Origin: Propionibacterium cyclohexanicum
GTDB taxonomy: Bacteria; Actinomycetota; Actinomycetes; Propionibacteriales; Propionibacteriaceae
Assembly (NCBI RefSeq): GCF_900111365.1
Contig: NZ_FOGZ01000002.1
Location: forward strand, 1-64,000
Length of the DNA: 64,000 nucleotides
Direction: 5' to 3'
The notes beneath the pieces are model-generated. The model was given only the letters and a program-made list of their open reading frames with translations, was not told the DNA's origin and did no database searches. Positions 17,711 to 25,381 of the stretch are shown here, piece by piece; position 1 is the first letter of the stretch, and each line of letters opens with the position of its first letter. The position numbers were made by a program, and so were the translations under genes.

Positions 17711-18265
17711 CTATCTGAAAACTATGGATAGGCGACAATCGATTTTGGTCGGTAATTGACGCGTTCTTGAGCGGTGATATCCATACCCTTCAGCCCGGCT
17801 GCGGCGCCTTCGCCTTCGCGGCTCGCGAAGGGCGACCCCTGCCCTGATGATCGCCACCCGCATGGTTTCCTGGTTCACGCTAAGCGCCTCGGCCACCTGT
17901 GACAAGGAGAGGCCGGACTCATAGAGGCGGGCGGCTTGACTGACCTGGTCTGTCGTCATCGGCTGTCGGCGGACAACGACATTGTTGGCGCGGAGAATAC
18001 CGATAATCGTGGACTTGGCGACGTCGTAGTCTTTCGCCAAGGCTGTCGTAGTGTCGCCTGCCGAGTACCGTGCGACCACTTGCGCGCGGGCTTCGTCGCT
18101 CAGGCGCTTCCACTTGCGGCGAGGAGCCGTGACAGCGCGAGAGGTTTGAGCGCCGTCCGGCAAGGTGTCAGCGCCCGCTGTCCGGGATGCGACGAGAGAA
18201 CCCCTGATCCGGCGCAGGTTCTCGGTTTCTACCCCTGTTGGGTATTTACTGGAACAGAGGTCAAT
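17711..18265 (-). pseudogene. HTH protein remnant with two helix-turn-helix units
   Basis: The frame encodes two successive HTH units: LSDEARAQVVARYSAGDTTT + ALAKDYDVAKSTIIGILRAN and MTTDQVSQAARLYESGLSLS + QVAEALSVNQETMRVAIIRA. Such domains occur at the ends of site-specific recombinases and in small element regulators. The frame is open upstream through a terminator hairpin into the integrase fragment, and no start codon lies between the hairpin and the first HTH. I take it as a 5'-truncated remnant rather than a true fusion. The tail after VALREP is an Arg-rich run-on. Confidence 0.45.
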
Positions 18266-18280
18266 AAGGGCAACGTAAAA

Positions 18281-18311
18281 GCCCAGGTGAGAGCAGGTTT
18301 CTCGCCTGGGC
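18281..18311 (-). terminator. Hairpin terminator between integrase and HTH remnants
   Basis: GCCCAGG (18281-18287) pairs with CCTGGGC (18305-18311) and inner GAGA/TCTC add to the stem. On the minus strand the stem is followed by TTTTAC. It lies inside a continuous open frame, which argues that the frame joins two unrelated genes. Confidence 0.65.
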
Positions 18312-18988
18312 TTCATCATGTCCGGCGGTCGTTTTTCCGTGGTCCCCTCTGGTCCCTCCCGGCGCTCTCGCCAGCGGTCACCTGTGGCCGAAGGGGCGCC
18401 TTGAACCCCCTTCCTGTGGATAAGGGGACCAAAAGGGGACCAGAACGCTTCCAGGAGCACTCCCGCGAGCATCTGAGCGCATCCCAGGCCCCTGGGTGCC
18501 GGGATGCTGCGTCGGGCGTGCTTGCGTTGCCCGGCAGCGGAGAGGAAGGCATTGGCCTGCTCGGCGGCGGGGGCAAGGTGACGGTCGTCAGGGTGGAGAT
18601 ACCCGCGAGTGGTTTCCATCGAGGCGTGCCCCAGAATCTCTTGAAGCACGTGCAGCGGGACCCCGGCATCGGCCATCCAGGTCGCGCCCGTGGGACGGAG
18701 CCCGTGCCGGGTGAGGTCGGGCAGCCCGAGCTTCGCGACGATGCCGTCCCAGTTCGTGGCGTCGCGGACGGTCGGCCTCGTCAGCACCCCACCCTTGGGC
18801 CCGACCACGAACTGCGCCTCGGGCTCCTTCCCTTCAGCAAGGCGTTCCAGCACGGGCCGCAGCGGTTCCAGGATCGGCACGCGGCGTTCTTTGCGGCTCT
18901 TGGTCGGTTTCGTGACGAGCCCGCCCTTGCCGGGGAAGATCTGGTGTGCGATGACGACGAGGTTCTTCGGCCTCGATCTTCGCGGCAT
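18312..18988 (-). pseudogene. Tyrosine recombinase (phage integrase) fragment, N-terminus missing
   Basis: Residues from about 25 on match the catalytic half of an actinobacterial integrase: TKSRKERRVPILEPLRPVL, then LPDLTRHGLRPTGATWMADA with H-x-x-R, VPLHVLQEILGHASMETT (the LGH box) and RGYLHPD with the nucleophile Tyr. The core-binding and arm-binding domains and the first catalytic Arg region are absent; the frame opens at PKNLVVIAHQIFPG and the upstream sequence is in another frame. It cannot be a working recombinase. After FLSAAGQ the frame crosses repeated GGGGACC sites. Confidence 0.8.
18340..18442. repeat. Inverted repeat of GGGGACCA units
   Basis: TGGTCCCCTCTGGTCCC (18340-18356) is nearly the reverse complement of GGGACCAAAAGGGGACCA (18425-18442). 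Each arm holds two GGGACCA copies. The position just behind the integrase catalytic domain suggests recombinase arm sites or the edge of an attachment region; no flanking tRNA gene was found. Confidence 0.4.
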
Positions 18989-19118
18989 GTTTACGGGCTT
19001 TCCCTTGCCGGCGGCGCTCTCCGGCCGGTTCGACCAGCGCCGCGGTATGGGGCTTCTGTTGATCGCTCACAATGCTCGCCCCCGTAGCGCCGACGAGGAC
19101 TGCGATGGCGCGAACCAG

Positions 19119-19523
19119 TCATCCTCGTCTTCGACCACGGGTGTTTGCCTGCGCCAGTGACCGGCTCGGCGCGGTTCGCGCCGCCGCACCTCCTACCTTC
19201 CGCTCTCGTGGTTCTGGGTGTGCGCGGAGCAGGGAGACGTGCCCGTGGTCATGGTTGTAGGTCAGCGCGTAGGCGATTGTGGTGGTGGTGCGGTCGAGGG
19301 GACCGGTGGGGATCGTGTCGTAGACGTATCCGTCGACAAGCGCAGCCTGCGTGGTTTCCTCGCCCATGTCGAACCCGGCCAGATGCTCGATCGCGGCGTC
19401 TGTACAGTCGCGGTCGACGATCGCCAGCACCTCGTCAGCATCCTGACCCTGCAAGAACACCACGCTCCCCCACCGCGACACCGGTGGTGCGGGATGCCAG
19501 GCGATCCGCCCAGAAGCAGACAT
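19119..19523 (-). pseudogene. Small mobile-element cargo protein, 3' end run-on
   Basis: From about residue 16 the protein reads RWGSVVFLQGQDADEVLAIV, IEHLAGFDMGEETTQAALVD, GYVYDTIPTG, YALTYNHDHGHVSLLR. I recognise this as a short protein common on actinobacterial integrative elements; its function is unknown. After HVSLLR the frame runs into an Arg-rich low-complexity tail, so the natural end is probably lost. The first residues (MSASGRIAWHP) look like the end of the preceding gene, joined by a frameshift. Confidence 0.5.
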
Positions 19524-19539
19524 CGCCACATTGACCCGG

Positions 19540-19836
19540 TCATGCACCCCCGTCCGGGAGCGCCGCGGCCGGCTGCAACGCGGCTGTTGCTGTGAGAGCA
19601 AAGGTCGCGCCGGCAGTCTGATCCGCGGCGTCGTCGTATGCGCGCACCCGGTTCGTCCCGTGGGCGGTGGCGAGCTGGTCGAGCACGTGCCGGAGGGAGC
19701 GCACCCCGGCAAGGACATCACCGAGCACCGTGTAGGTGTCGGCGGGGTTCTCACACGCACGGGTCGCGTGTGCGAGGCCGCGCAGCGCTTCGGATGCTTC
19801 CGCTGCGTCGACAGTCGGGTTCTCGAACGTTGACAC
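19540..19836 (-). pseudogene. Small mobile-element cargo protein, frameshifted near its end
   Basis: This is 98 residues from ATG 19836 (MSTFENPTVDAAEASEALRG, VLGDVLAGVRSLRHVLDQLA, GTNRVRAYDDAADQT). It is an alpha-helical protein of unknown function found with the neighbouring gene on integrative elements. The frame ends at ALPDGGA, but removing one base from the G5/C5 run at 19547-19551 would let it continue as DGVHDRVNVAMSASGRIAW, a natural-looking end. The break could be a true mutation or a homopolymer error. Confidence 0.5.
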
Positions 19837-19895
19837 TGGGGCCTCCTGCTCTGCTGGGTGTCGAGTAGGTACGCCACGGCCTGTGCCGTTGATGG

Positions 19896-20387
19896 GTGGG
19901 GTCAGTGTTCCAGGACAGTGCGATTCAGCCCGATGGGCGGATAATCCGTGCCGCCCTGAGCGCCGACCCCGAGGTCTGGGACCTGCTGACCGCGGTGCTG
20001 ACGGATTCGGGGGTCACCGTGTCATGGCGGTACTACCGCGACGGGGGCTGGCTAGCGAAGGCGACGCTGAAAACCAAGACGATCGCGTGGCTCGCTGTCG
20101 GGAAGGGCTCCGTGCGAGTCACGTTCCACTTCTCCGAACGCCACCCCGACCGGCTCTGCGCTCTTCCTGAGCTGCCCGCAGAGGTTCGCCGGTGGATCGC
20201 GGAGACCGCGCTGAGCGGGAAACTTCTGCCGGTGACGTTCGAGGTACGAGACAGGACCGATATCGCACCAGTTCAGGCGCGGTGGTGGATCACAAGCTGG
20301 CGGCGCGGTGACGGCTACGTCCGCTGCGCGCACACGGCGAATGTCGGAGACGACGGTTCGTACTCGGCACCAGCGATGTCACCGTAG
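19896..20387 (+). pseudogene. DUF3788-like protein, C-terminus replaced
   Basis: The start is GTG 19896 or 19905. LLTAVLTDSGVTVSWRYYRD, GGWLAKATLKTKTIAWLAVG, RVTFHFSERHPDRL, LPELPAEVRRWI and GKLLPVTFEVRDRTD follow the order of DUF3788 proteins. The last strand and helix are missing: after APVQ the sequence becomes ARWWITSWRRGDGY, overlapping the 3' end of the facing methyltransferase remnant. I read this as truncation at a recombination junction near 20275. Confidence 0.55.
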
Positions 20388-21056
20388 ACCTCGGGTGCGT
20401 CGAAGCCTGCGAATTGGAGTTCTTGTGTGACGAGGTCGGGAGTGAGGCAGTGGGTCCAGTTCCAGAACTCTCGCTGTTCACGCGCCGTGGTGATCGTGTA
20501 CTTCTCCAGCGCGAGCGCCAGGGCAGGATAGGTCCACGTCTCCACGACACCGTCATAGGGCTCCGGCGCCCAGAACCCGCCCAACAGATTCGGCTCCTGC
20601 ACGATTCCCTCGACGAAGGAGCCGAACCTAGCGGCAGCGGTGACGTCGAACACGATCCTTCCACCGGGCCGGAGCGCGGCCCGCACCCGCCGCAACAGAG
20701 TCGCACGGTGGTCCGGGCTGAGGGCGGAGTAGCCCTCGAAGATCAAAGGGCCGCGTCATGACCCTCGCCCAGGTCAGCACTCAGGTAGTCACCGAGCCGG
20801 AACACGTAGGCAGACCTTCGCGTGTGGCGATGTGGCGGGCGTGATCGAGGGATCGTTGTGAGACATCGATGCCGAGCACCTGGATGCCGTGCCGTGCGAG
20901 GCGATGCGCGTACAGTCCAGGGCCACAGCCCAGGTCGAGCACTCTCGAACCCGGATGCAGCGCGAGCGCCCCGATGAGCCACTCGGCCGACTGGTCGATG
21001 AACCCGTGTGCTCGTGAAGCCAACGGGGCGATCGGGTCGAGATGCTGAATCAGCAT
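20315..21056 (-). pseudogene. SAM-dependent methyltransferase, frameshifted
   Basis: The N-terminal part (MLIQHLDPIAPLASRAHGFI, SRVLDLGCGPGLYAHRLARH, the SAM loop) reads from 21056 to about 20812. The central part YVFRLGDYLSADLGEGHDAA is in a second frame and the C-terminal part IFEGYSALSPDHRATLLRRV to SSPTFAVCAQRT in a third. Two indels, near 20812 and 20749, therefore separate three pieces of one class I methyltransferase. Codons for VELWSDPHISEQ lie in frame before the first ATG without a start, so the 5' end is also damaged. The substrate is unknown. Confidence 0.7.
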
Positions 21057-21087
21057 CTGCTCGGAGATGTGCGGATCGCTCCACAGT

Positions 21088-21909
21088 TCAACCGTCGTGA
21101 ACGACGAAAACGGAGCGGGACGAGAAGACTGGTGCGTGTGAGTTCCTGGGGTCGATAATGGCCGACGTCGTGGTGTCGAAGAGTTGGAGACGTATCAGGA
21201 ATCCACGCCTCAAGGATATCCCCCACCGAGCGCCACCCTCGAACCGTGCATCGACTCGGTCAGACGGTGCGGCACAGCGGCACGCTGCGACGGTGAAGGC
21301 TTGGGCCTGCTGCCCGACGAGACGCCGGGTCTCACAAGAGGCTTGGATTGCGGCCTGTTCGATTGCTGCGACTGCGGTGTCGAGTTCTTCCGGGGTTGGT
21401 GCGGAGACGCTGATGAGGCCGGTGTAGCGGAGGACGCCGTGGCCGGCGGTGAGGTCGGCTTCTTGTGGGAGCACGTCACCGTATTCGGCGGTTTGGGAGG
21501 CGTCTTCGATTCGCCCCATCTCCTGCCGCTGCGCCGCGTCCGAGTTCAGTTCGGTCTTCTTCTTCCTGATGTCACGTGCTGCCTGATCCGACCGGATCGG
21601 CGTGCACACGAGCGAGAACGAGCGTTGAATCCCCGACGACAGCAGTACCGGGGCGAGGAATCCTGGATACACCTGTGACAGCGGCCACTCCGAGACCCAC
21701 AGCACCGCATGGAACGCGGAATCAGACCTGAGGCGATCCCACGATCCGGTGACCGCGACCAGCCGCGCGGTCGCAAGGGTGCGCGCGATGTCGGTGTTCC
21801 GTTCGAGGATCGCGGCGGCGCTTCCCCCGAAGCATGGGACCGCTGCCACTAGCTCCGTGCGAGTCCACGTGGTCCCACTCCAGGAATTCGCACCGCGAGG
21901 GTGCGACAC
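21088..21909 (-). pseudogene. SCO6880-family conjugation protein fragment
   Basis: The stretch FHAVLWVSEWPLSQVYPGFL, APVLLSSGIQRSFSLVCTPI, SDQAARDIRKKKTEL, GYVLP-like QEADLTAGHGVLRYTGLISV and CETRRLVGQQAQAFTVAACR matches the middle and end of SCO6880-type proteins, which work with the TraG/VirB4-like machinery of actinobacterial integrative conjugative elements. At least half of the usual N-terminus is missing and no other transfer gene is nearby. It is a relic of a lost element. The start given is simply the first available codon. Confidence 0.65.
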
Positions 21910-21940
21910 GCAACCGAGAATGACTCCTATAGGGGGGAAA

Positions 21941-22021
21941 GGCGTGCTTTTTCTACCCCAAGTCTGCCCAAAACCACCGTTCCGCGCCGCCAGGGCGAAC
22001 TTCGGTCATGAAAAGCACGCC
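21941..22021. repeat. Palindromic element A
   Basis: GGCGTGCTTTTTC (21941-21953) is answered by GAAAAGCACGCC (22010-22021), giving a long imperfect hairpin. The left arm shares its first 11 bases with palindromic element B at 23943, and both elements carry a CGCCAGG core. Confidence 0.55.
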
Positions 22022-22058
22022 ATCGCCCCGGCGCACCCCGATGGGTTCCGGGCGTCGC

Positions 22059-22895
22059 TCAGCGGAACAGATCGATGTTGTCGTCGACCCAGGTGCGGAA
22101 CGTGCGAGAGGGCCGCGCAGTGATCTGGGTGTACTCGCCCGAGATGATCGGGGTGGCCCCGACGGCCTCCCGCCACCCCTTGATGATCTGACGCACCCAC
22201 ACCTCGGGCACATAGCGAGAGAGCATGGCGGACGACTCCTGCTCGGTCTGTTCGATCACGGACAGCCGACGGCCGATCACCTCGCCGATCGTGGCCACCT
22301 GCTCGCGCAAGCTCAGTCGCTCAGGACCGGTGAGCACCGGCCTCTTACCGATCAGGCTGTCACCAGTGAGGGCAACGACGGCGACGTCGGCGATGTCCTG
22401 CTCGTGGACCGGAGCCTGGACCGCCTCCGGATACGGCAGAGGCACGGCGCCGTCTGCCTTGATCCCCCAGCTCCAGCGCGCCGCATTGCTGGCGAACCCG
22501 CCCGGGCGAAGGAAGGTGTACGCCAGCCCCGACTCCTCGACAGCACGCTCCACCGCGAGGAAACGGGATCCGTTGAAATCCTCGGCCGCCCCTGGGAATG
22601 TCACCGACGAGGACGACAGCAGCACCACGTGCCGTACGCCTGCTGCAGCGACAGCAGCGAGCAGCGCCTGCGGCTGTGCGAGATCCGCATAGAGGAAGAT
22701 CCGGTCGACGGATTCCAGCACCTCCGCGAATGAGGCCGGGTCGTTCATGTCTGCGGCGAACACCCCCACCTGCTCGGGCAGCGACAACTTCTCGGGTGTG
22801 CGGCTCGTCGCCCGTACGTCGACACCCCGCTCCAGCAATCCAGCCACAACGCCACCGCCGACAGACCCACTGGCCCCCACGACAAGAACAGTCAC
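22059..22895 (-). CDS. NmrA-like NAD(P)-binding reductase
   Basis: This is 278 residues from GTG 22895. The N-terminus MTVLVVGASGSVGGGVVAGL holds the Rossmann GxxGxxG. AADMNDPASFAEVLESVDRI and VVLLSSSSVTFPG follow the atypical short-chain (NmrA/QOR2-like) pattern, with no YxxxK active site. Members act as quinone reductases or redox-sensing regulators. It is divergent from a TetR gene with palindromic sites between them, so the TetR protein probably controls it. Both genes lie between two similar palindromes. Confidence 0.8.
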   Translation of the reverse strand: MTVLVVGASGSVGGGVVAGLLERGVDVRATSRTPEKLSLPEQVGVFAADMNDPASFAEVLESVDRIFLYADLAQPQALLAAVAAAGVRHVVLLSSSSVTFPGAAEDFNGSRFLAVERAVEESGLAYTFLRPGGFASNAARWSWGIKADGAVPLPYPEAVQAPVHEQDIADVAVVALTGDSLIGKRPVLTGPERLSLREQVATIGEVIGRRLSVIEQTEQESSAMLSRYVPEVWVRQIIKGWREAVGATPIISGEYTQITARPSRTFRTWVDDNIDLFR

Positions 22896-22922
22896 GATTC
22901 TCCCCCATCTTTGACGAACACC

Positions 22923-22949
22923 GTTCGCGAACAGTATTCGTCACGAATA
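22923..22949. promoter_or_regulatory. Probable TetR operator pair
   Basis: GTTCGCGAAC (22923-22932) is a perfect palindrome, and TATTCGTCACGAATA (22935-22949) is a second with one central base. They share TTCG/CGAA half-sites and sit between the divergent reductase and TetR starts, the usual operator position. Confidence 0.6.
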
Positions 22950-22978
22950 TGAATCGTGTCAACTGCTATCGTCGAACC

Positions 22979-23692
22979 ATGCCAGACCACCGCGAGCCAG
23001 TGTCACGACGGGCGCGCCCTGCGAAGTCCCCGCTCTCGCGCCGCTCGATCCTCGACGCGGCGATGACGCTCATCCGCGAGCACGGCGTCGAGGCCGTGTC
23101 GATGCGCCATGTCGCTGAGCAGGTCGAGACAGGTCCGGCCTCGCTCTATGCCTACTTCGAAAGCCGCGACGTGCTGCTCGAGCACGTGCTCGACGCCGTC
23201 TACGGGAGGGTGGAGCTCGTCGAACTCGGCGCCCTCGACTGGCGGGAGGCGCTGGGTGGGACGATCACCAACACCATCGAGACCCTGGAGTTCTACCCCG
23301 GGCTCAGCGCTGTCGCCCTGGGCACGATCCCCACGCTTCCCGGAGCGCTCCGGCTCGCCGAACACGAGCTCGCGCTCATGGAAGCCGGCGGGATCGCCGA
23401 AGACCGTGCTGCCCTGGCGGTAGACCTCATCGCCCAGTTCGCCGCCGTCACGGCAGTCGAGCGCACGGTGCGGCACGATCGCGCACGTGGTGACGGCGAG
23501 CGAGAGCATGTCCGTACTGCCTACCAGAATGCCGACCCCCAGCTATTCCCCCGCGTCACGCGGTCGGCAGCACTCCTGACAGGCCCGGACGAGCGGGCCC
23601 GACGCGACTTCACGATCCGCGTCATCATCGCCGGAATCGAGCAGGACCCCGGGGATGGCTCGGATCGAATGCGCGTCCGGCACGCCGGCTAG
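22979..23692 (+). CDS. TetR-family transcriptional regulator
   Basis: This is 237 residues with ATG at 22979. The HTH is SILDAAMTLIREHGVEAVSM then RHVAEQVETGPASLYAYFES, followed by RDVLLEHVLDAVYG, which is canonical. The C-terminal ligand domain (LGALDWREALGGTITNTIET, ALAVDLIAQFAAVTAVERTV) resembles the TetR_C33-like group that often senses drugs or electrophiles. It faces away from the NmrA-like reductase, and two palindromes fill the gap. Confidence 0.88.
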   Translation: MPDHREPVSRRARPAKSPLSRRSILDAAMTLIREHGVEAVSMRHVAEQVETGPASLYAYFESRDVLLEHVLDAVYGRVELVELGALDWREALGGTITNTIETLEFYPGLSAVALGTIPTLPGALRLAEHELALMEAGGIAEDRAALAVDLIAQFAAVTAVERTVRHDRARGDGEREHVRTAYQNADPQLFPRVTRSAALLTGPDERARRDFTIRVIIAGIEQDPGDGSDRMRVRHAG

Positions 23693-23810
23693 GAACGCCG
23701 AACCGACACTGGCTCCCGGACCGACCGCGGTTATCCGCACCGGCACCAAGCGGAGCGGATGACCGGACGCTCGCCCGGGGGAATCGGGCTGCCCAGCGCA
23801 CATGATGTCC

Positions 23811-23864
23811 ATGCCAAGCACCCACCCAATGCCAAGCACCCACCCCATGCCGAGCACCCATCGC
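23811..23864. repeat. Three tandem 18-base repeats
   Basis: ATGCCAAGCACCCACCCA at 23811-23828 is followed by a copy with one change (23829-23846) and a more diverged copy (23847-23864). The region is intergenic, between the TetR gene and palindromic element B. No coding frame is convincing. Confidence 0.75.
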
Positions 23865-23942
23865 GCAGCGAATCTGGGATGCGGGTTATCCGGGCAGGCT
23901 CGCCCCCTACGGCGAACCTGGTGCTGCTGGTCAGGGCGGTCA

Positions 23943-24022
23943 GGCGTGCTTTTCCTGACGCACGTTGGCCTGTTACGCGGGGTTCGGCACCGCCAGGCCC
24001 AACGTGCGTCAGAAAAGGCACA
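23943..24022. repeat. Palindromic element B
   Basis: The left arm is GGCGTGCTTTTCCTGACGCA (start 23943) continuing CGTTGGCCTG. The right arm is CCAGGCCCAACGTGCGTCAG then AAAAGGCAC. Pairing covers most of 80 bases around a G-rich loop. It is similar in size and arm sequence to element A. Confidence 0.7.
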
Positions 24023-24135
24023 CAACCTTCGTCGTCGGGGCCTCAGCATCGCCATCCGAGCCTCAGCATCGCAAACCTGGGCCCCGTATCGACGTCGGAG
24101 CCTGAGCGGCTCATCGAGCGCACCGTTCGGCTGAG

Positions 24136-24744
24136 TCAGCCTGATGCTCCGCGGTTGAGCGCCTGCACCACCTGCGGCAGTTCGGTGATGCCCTCACTCG
24201 CGAGAAAGTGGCCCGCTCCCGCGATGACCACGCTCCTGGCTCCGGTCTGCTCGGCAAACTTGTCCGAGATGGCCGGTGGCACGAGGGGGTCGTTGTCGGA
24301 GCGGATCACTGTGACCGATGCCAGGCGGTCTGGCAGAGAACTGAGGCGTGCACCCGTGAGGAATGCCGGCAATCCGGTGGCGACGAAGCTGTCCAGCTCC
24401 CCCTCGCCGGTGGCCGGCAGTTCTTGGGCGAACGGAGCCACTGCTATGAATGCCGCCAGATGCCCGCTGTGGTGTCTCGCCAGGGATTCGACTGCCCGCA
24501 CAGCGGCGATGCCACCAAGGCTGTGGGTGATCAGAGCCGTGTCGGCACTCAGGTGGTCGATCGCCCTGGCGATCACCGGCACCCAACGAGCGGCTTCGGG
24601 TGCGTGAGGGGTGGGCATCGACAGCACCTCGACACCTGGGATCGCTCGGGTCAGCCAAGGAAACCAGTGGTCTTGCGGAGTCGCGCCGAAGCCGGGAACG
24701 ACAATCACCCGGGTGACAGTGGGATTCAAGGGAATGGCGGTCAT
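24136..24744 (-). CDS. RBBP9/YdeN-type alpha/beta hydrolase
   Basis: This is 202 residues from ATG 24744. VIVVPGFGATPQDHWFPWL opens the fold; ALITHSLGGIAAVRAVE carries the Ser of the H-S-L-G-G nucleophile elbow (about 82). Asp in RSDNDPLVPP and His in GAGHFLASEG complete the triad. This is the RBBP9/YdeN group of small serine hydrolases, whose substrates are mostly unknown. It is divergent from a MerR gene with an inverted repeat in the gap, so the two probably form a regulated pair. Confidence 0.85.
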   Translation of the reverse strand: MTAIPLNPTVTRVIVVPGFGATPQDHWFPWLTRAIPGVEVLSMPTPHAPEAARWVPVIARAIDHLSADTALITHSLGGIAAVRAVESLARHHSGHLAAFIAVAPFAQELPATGEGELDSFVATGLPAFLTGARLSSLPDRLASVTVIRSDNDPLVPPAISDKFAEQTGARSVVIAGAGHFLASEGITELPQVVQALNRGASG

Positions 24745-24761
24745 GGCGATGACGTTAGGAG

Positions 24762-24783
24762 TTGACGTCAGCGTGAAGGTCAA
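24762..24783. promoter_or_regulatory. MerR-type operator candidate
   Basis: TTGAC (24762-24766) and GTCAA (24779-24783) form a 22-base interrupted inverted repeat between the divergent hydrolase and MerR starts. MerR proteins bind dyads of about this size within the spacer of the promoter they control. Confidence 0.45.
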
Positions 24784-24826
24784 GCACAACCGCCCCAGCT
24801 GCGGTGCCGGGCATGCAGGAGATGAC

Positions 24827-25186
24827 ATGCGGATCGGTGAGTTCGCGCGGCGCGGAGGCGTCAGCCCGCGGGCCCTGCGTCATTACGAACAGAGCGGCCT
24901 CCTCGTTGCGCGACGCACCAGCAGCGGCTACCGCGACTACGACGAGGACCAGCTCGAGAGCCTGGCGCGCATCCGTGTCATCCTGGACGCCGGGCTCGGC
25001 ACGGCCGCGGCACGCAGCTATCTCGACTGCGTCGAGTTGCGGGGCGGCGCAACGAGGGTGCACATGTGCCCACAGCTGCTCGAGAGGGTGCGAGCCCTCG
25101 AGCAACGAATCGCCGACAACCGCGCCCGTGTGCAGCAACAACGCGAGGCAGTGACCCGGTTCGTCGCCGCCGCAGACCGAGACTGA
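24827..25186 (+). CDS. MerR-family transcriptional regulator
   Basis: This is 119 residues with ATG at 24827 behind AGGAG (24817-24821). MRIGEFARRGGVSPRALRHY, EQSGLLVARRTSSGYRDYDE is the standard winged HTH, followed by the dimer helix (LEQRIADNRARVQQQREAVT). The effector region has single cysteines (DCVEL, HMCPQ), not the C-x7-C metal loop of CueR, so copper sensing for the downstream ATPase is unlikely. It more probably controls the divergent hydrolase. Confidence 0.85.
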   Translation: MRIGEFARRGGVSPRALRHYEQSGLLVARRTSSGYRDYDEDQLESLARIRVILDAGLGTAAARSYLDCVELRGGATRVHMCPQLLERVRALEQRIADNRARVQQQREAVTRFVAAADRD

Positions 25187-25238
25187 CCTGTCATCCGCGC
25201 CGCTCACCGGCGGGAATCTGCCCCTGCGGCGGGCCTCG

Positions 25239-25272
25239 GCGCCGGAGTGGATGGTGCGCCGGAGTGGATGGT
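25239..25272. repeat. Two tandem 17-base repeats
   Basis: GCGCCGGAGTGGATGGT is repeated without a gap at 25239-25255 and 25256-25272, followed by a degenerate GCCTGGATGG. It lies 110 bases upstream of the RibD/DHFR-like gene and may affect its expression, or may be inert. Confidence 0.6.
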
Positions 25273-25381
25273 GCCTGGATGGATTGTCCCCAGCTGGGGT
25301 AATACACGGGCGAAGTCATCCACCCGAAGAATCGGCGCCGGCGGTGCCGCCGCGAACGGCATCCGAGTGAGGAGCGGACAC

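Noticed and set aside
18266-18480. tRNA-derived attachment site behind the integrase
   Set aside because: No cloverleaf or conserved T-loop could be found; only GGGGACCA repeats and a terminator are present.
18834-19070. 78-codon frame just upstream of the integrase fragment (MSDQQKPHTAALVEPAGERR)
   Set aside because: The first 35 residues look protein-like, but the rest is the wrong frame of the integrase; it is too weak to call a gene.
23811-23864. Tandem 18-base repeats considered as a CRISPR array
   Set aside because: The units abut without spacers and no cas gene is near.
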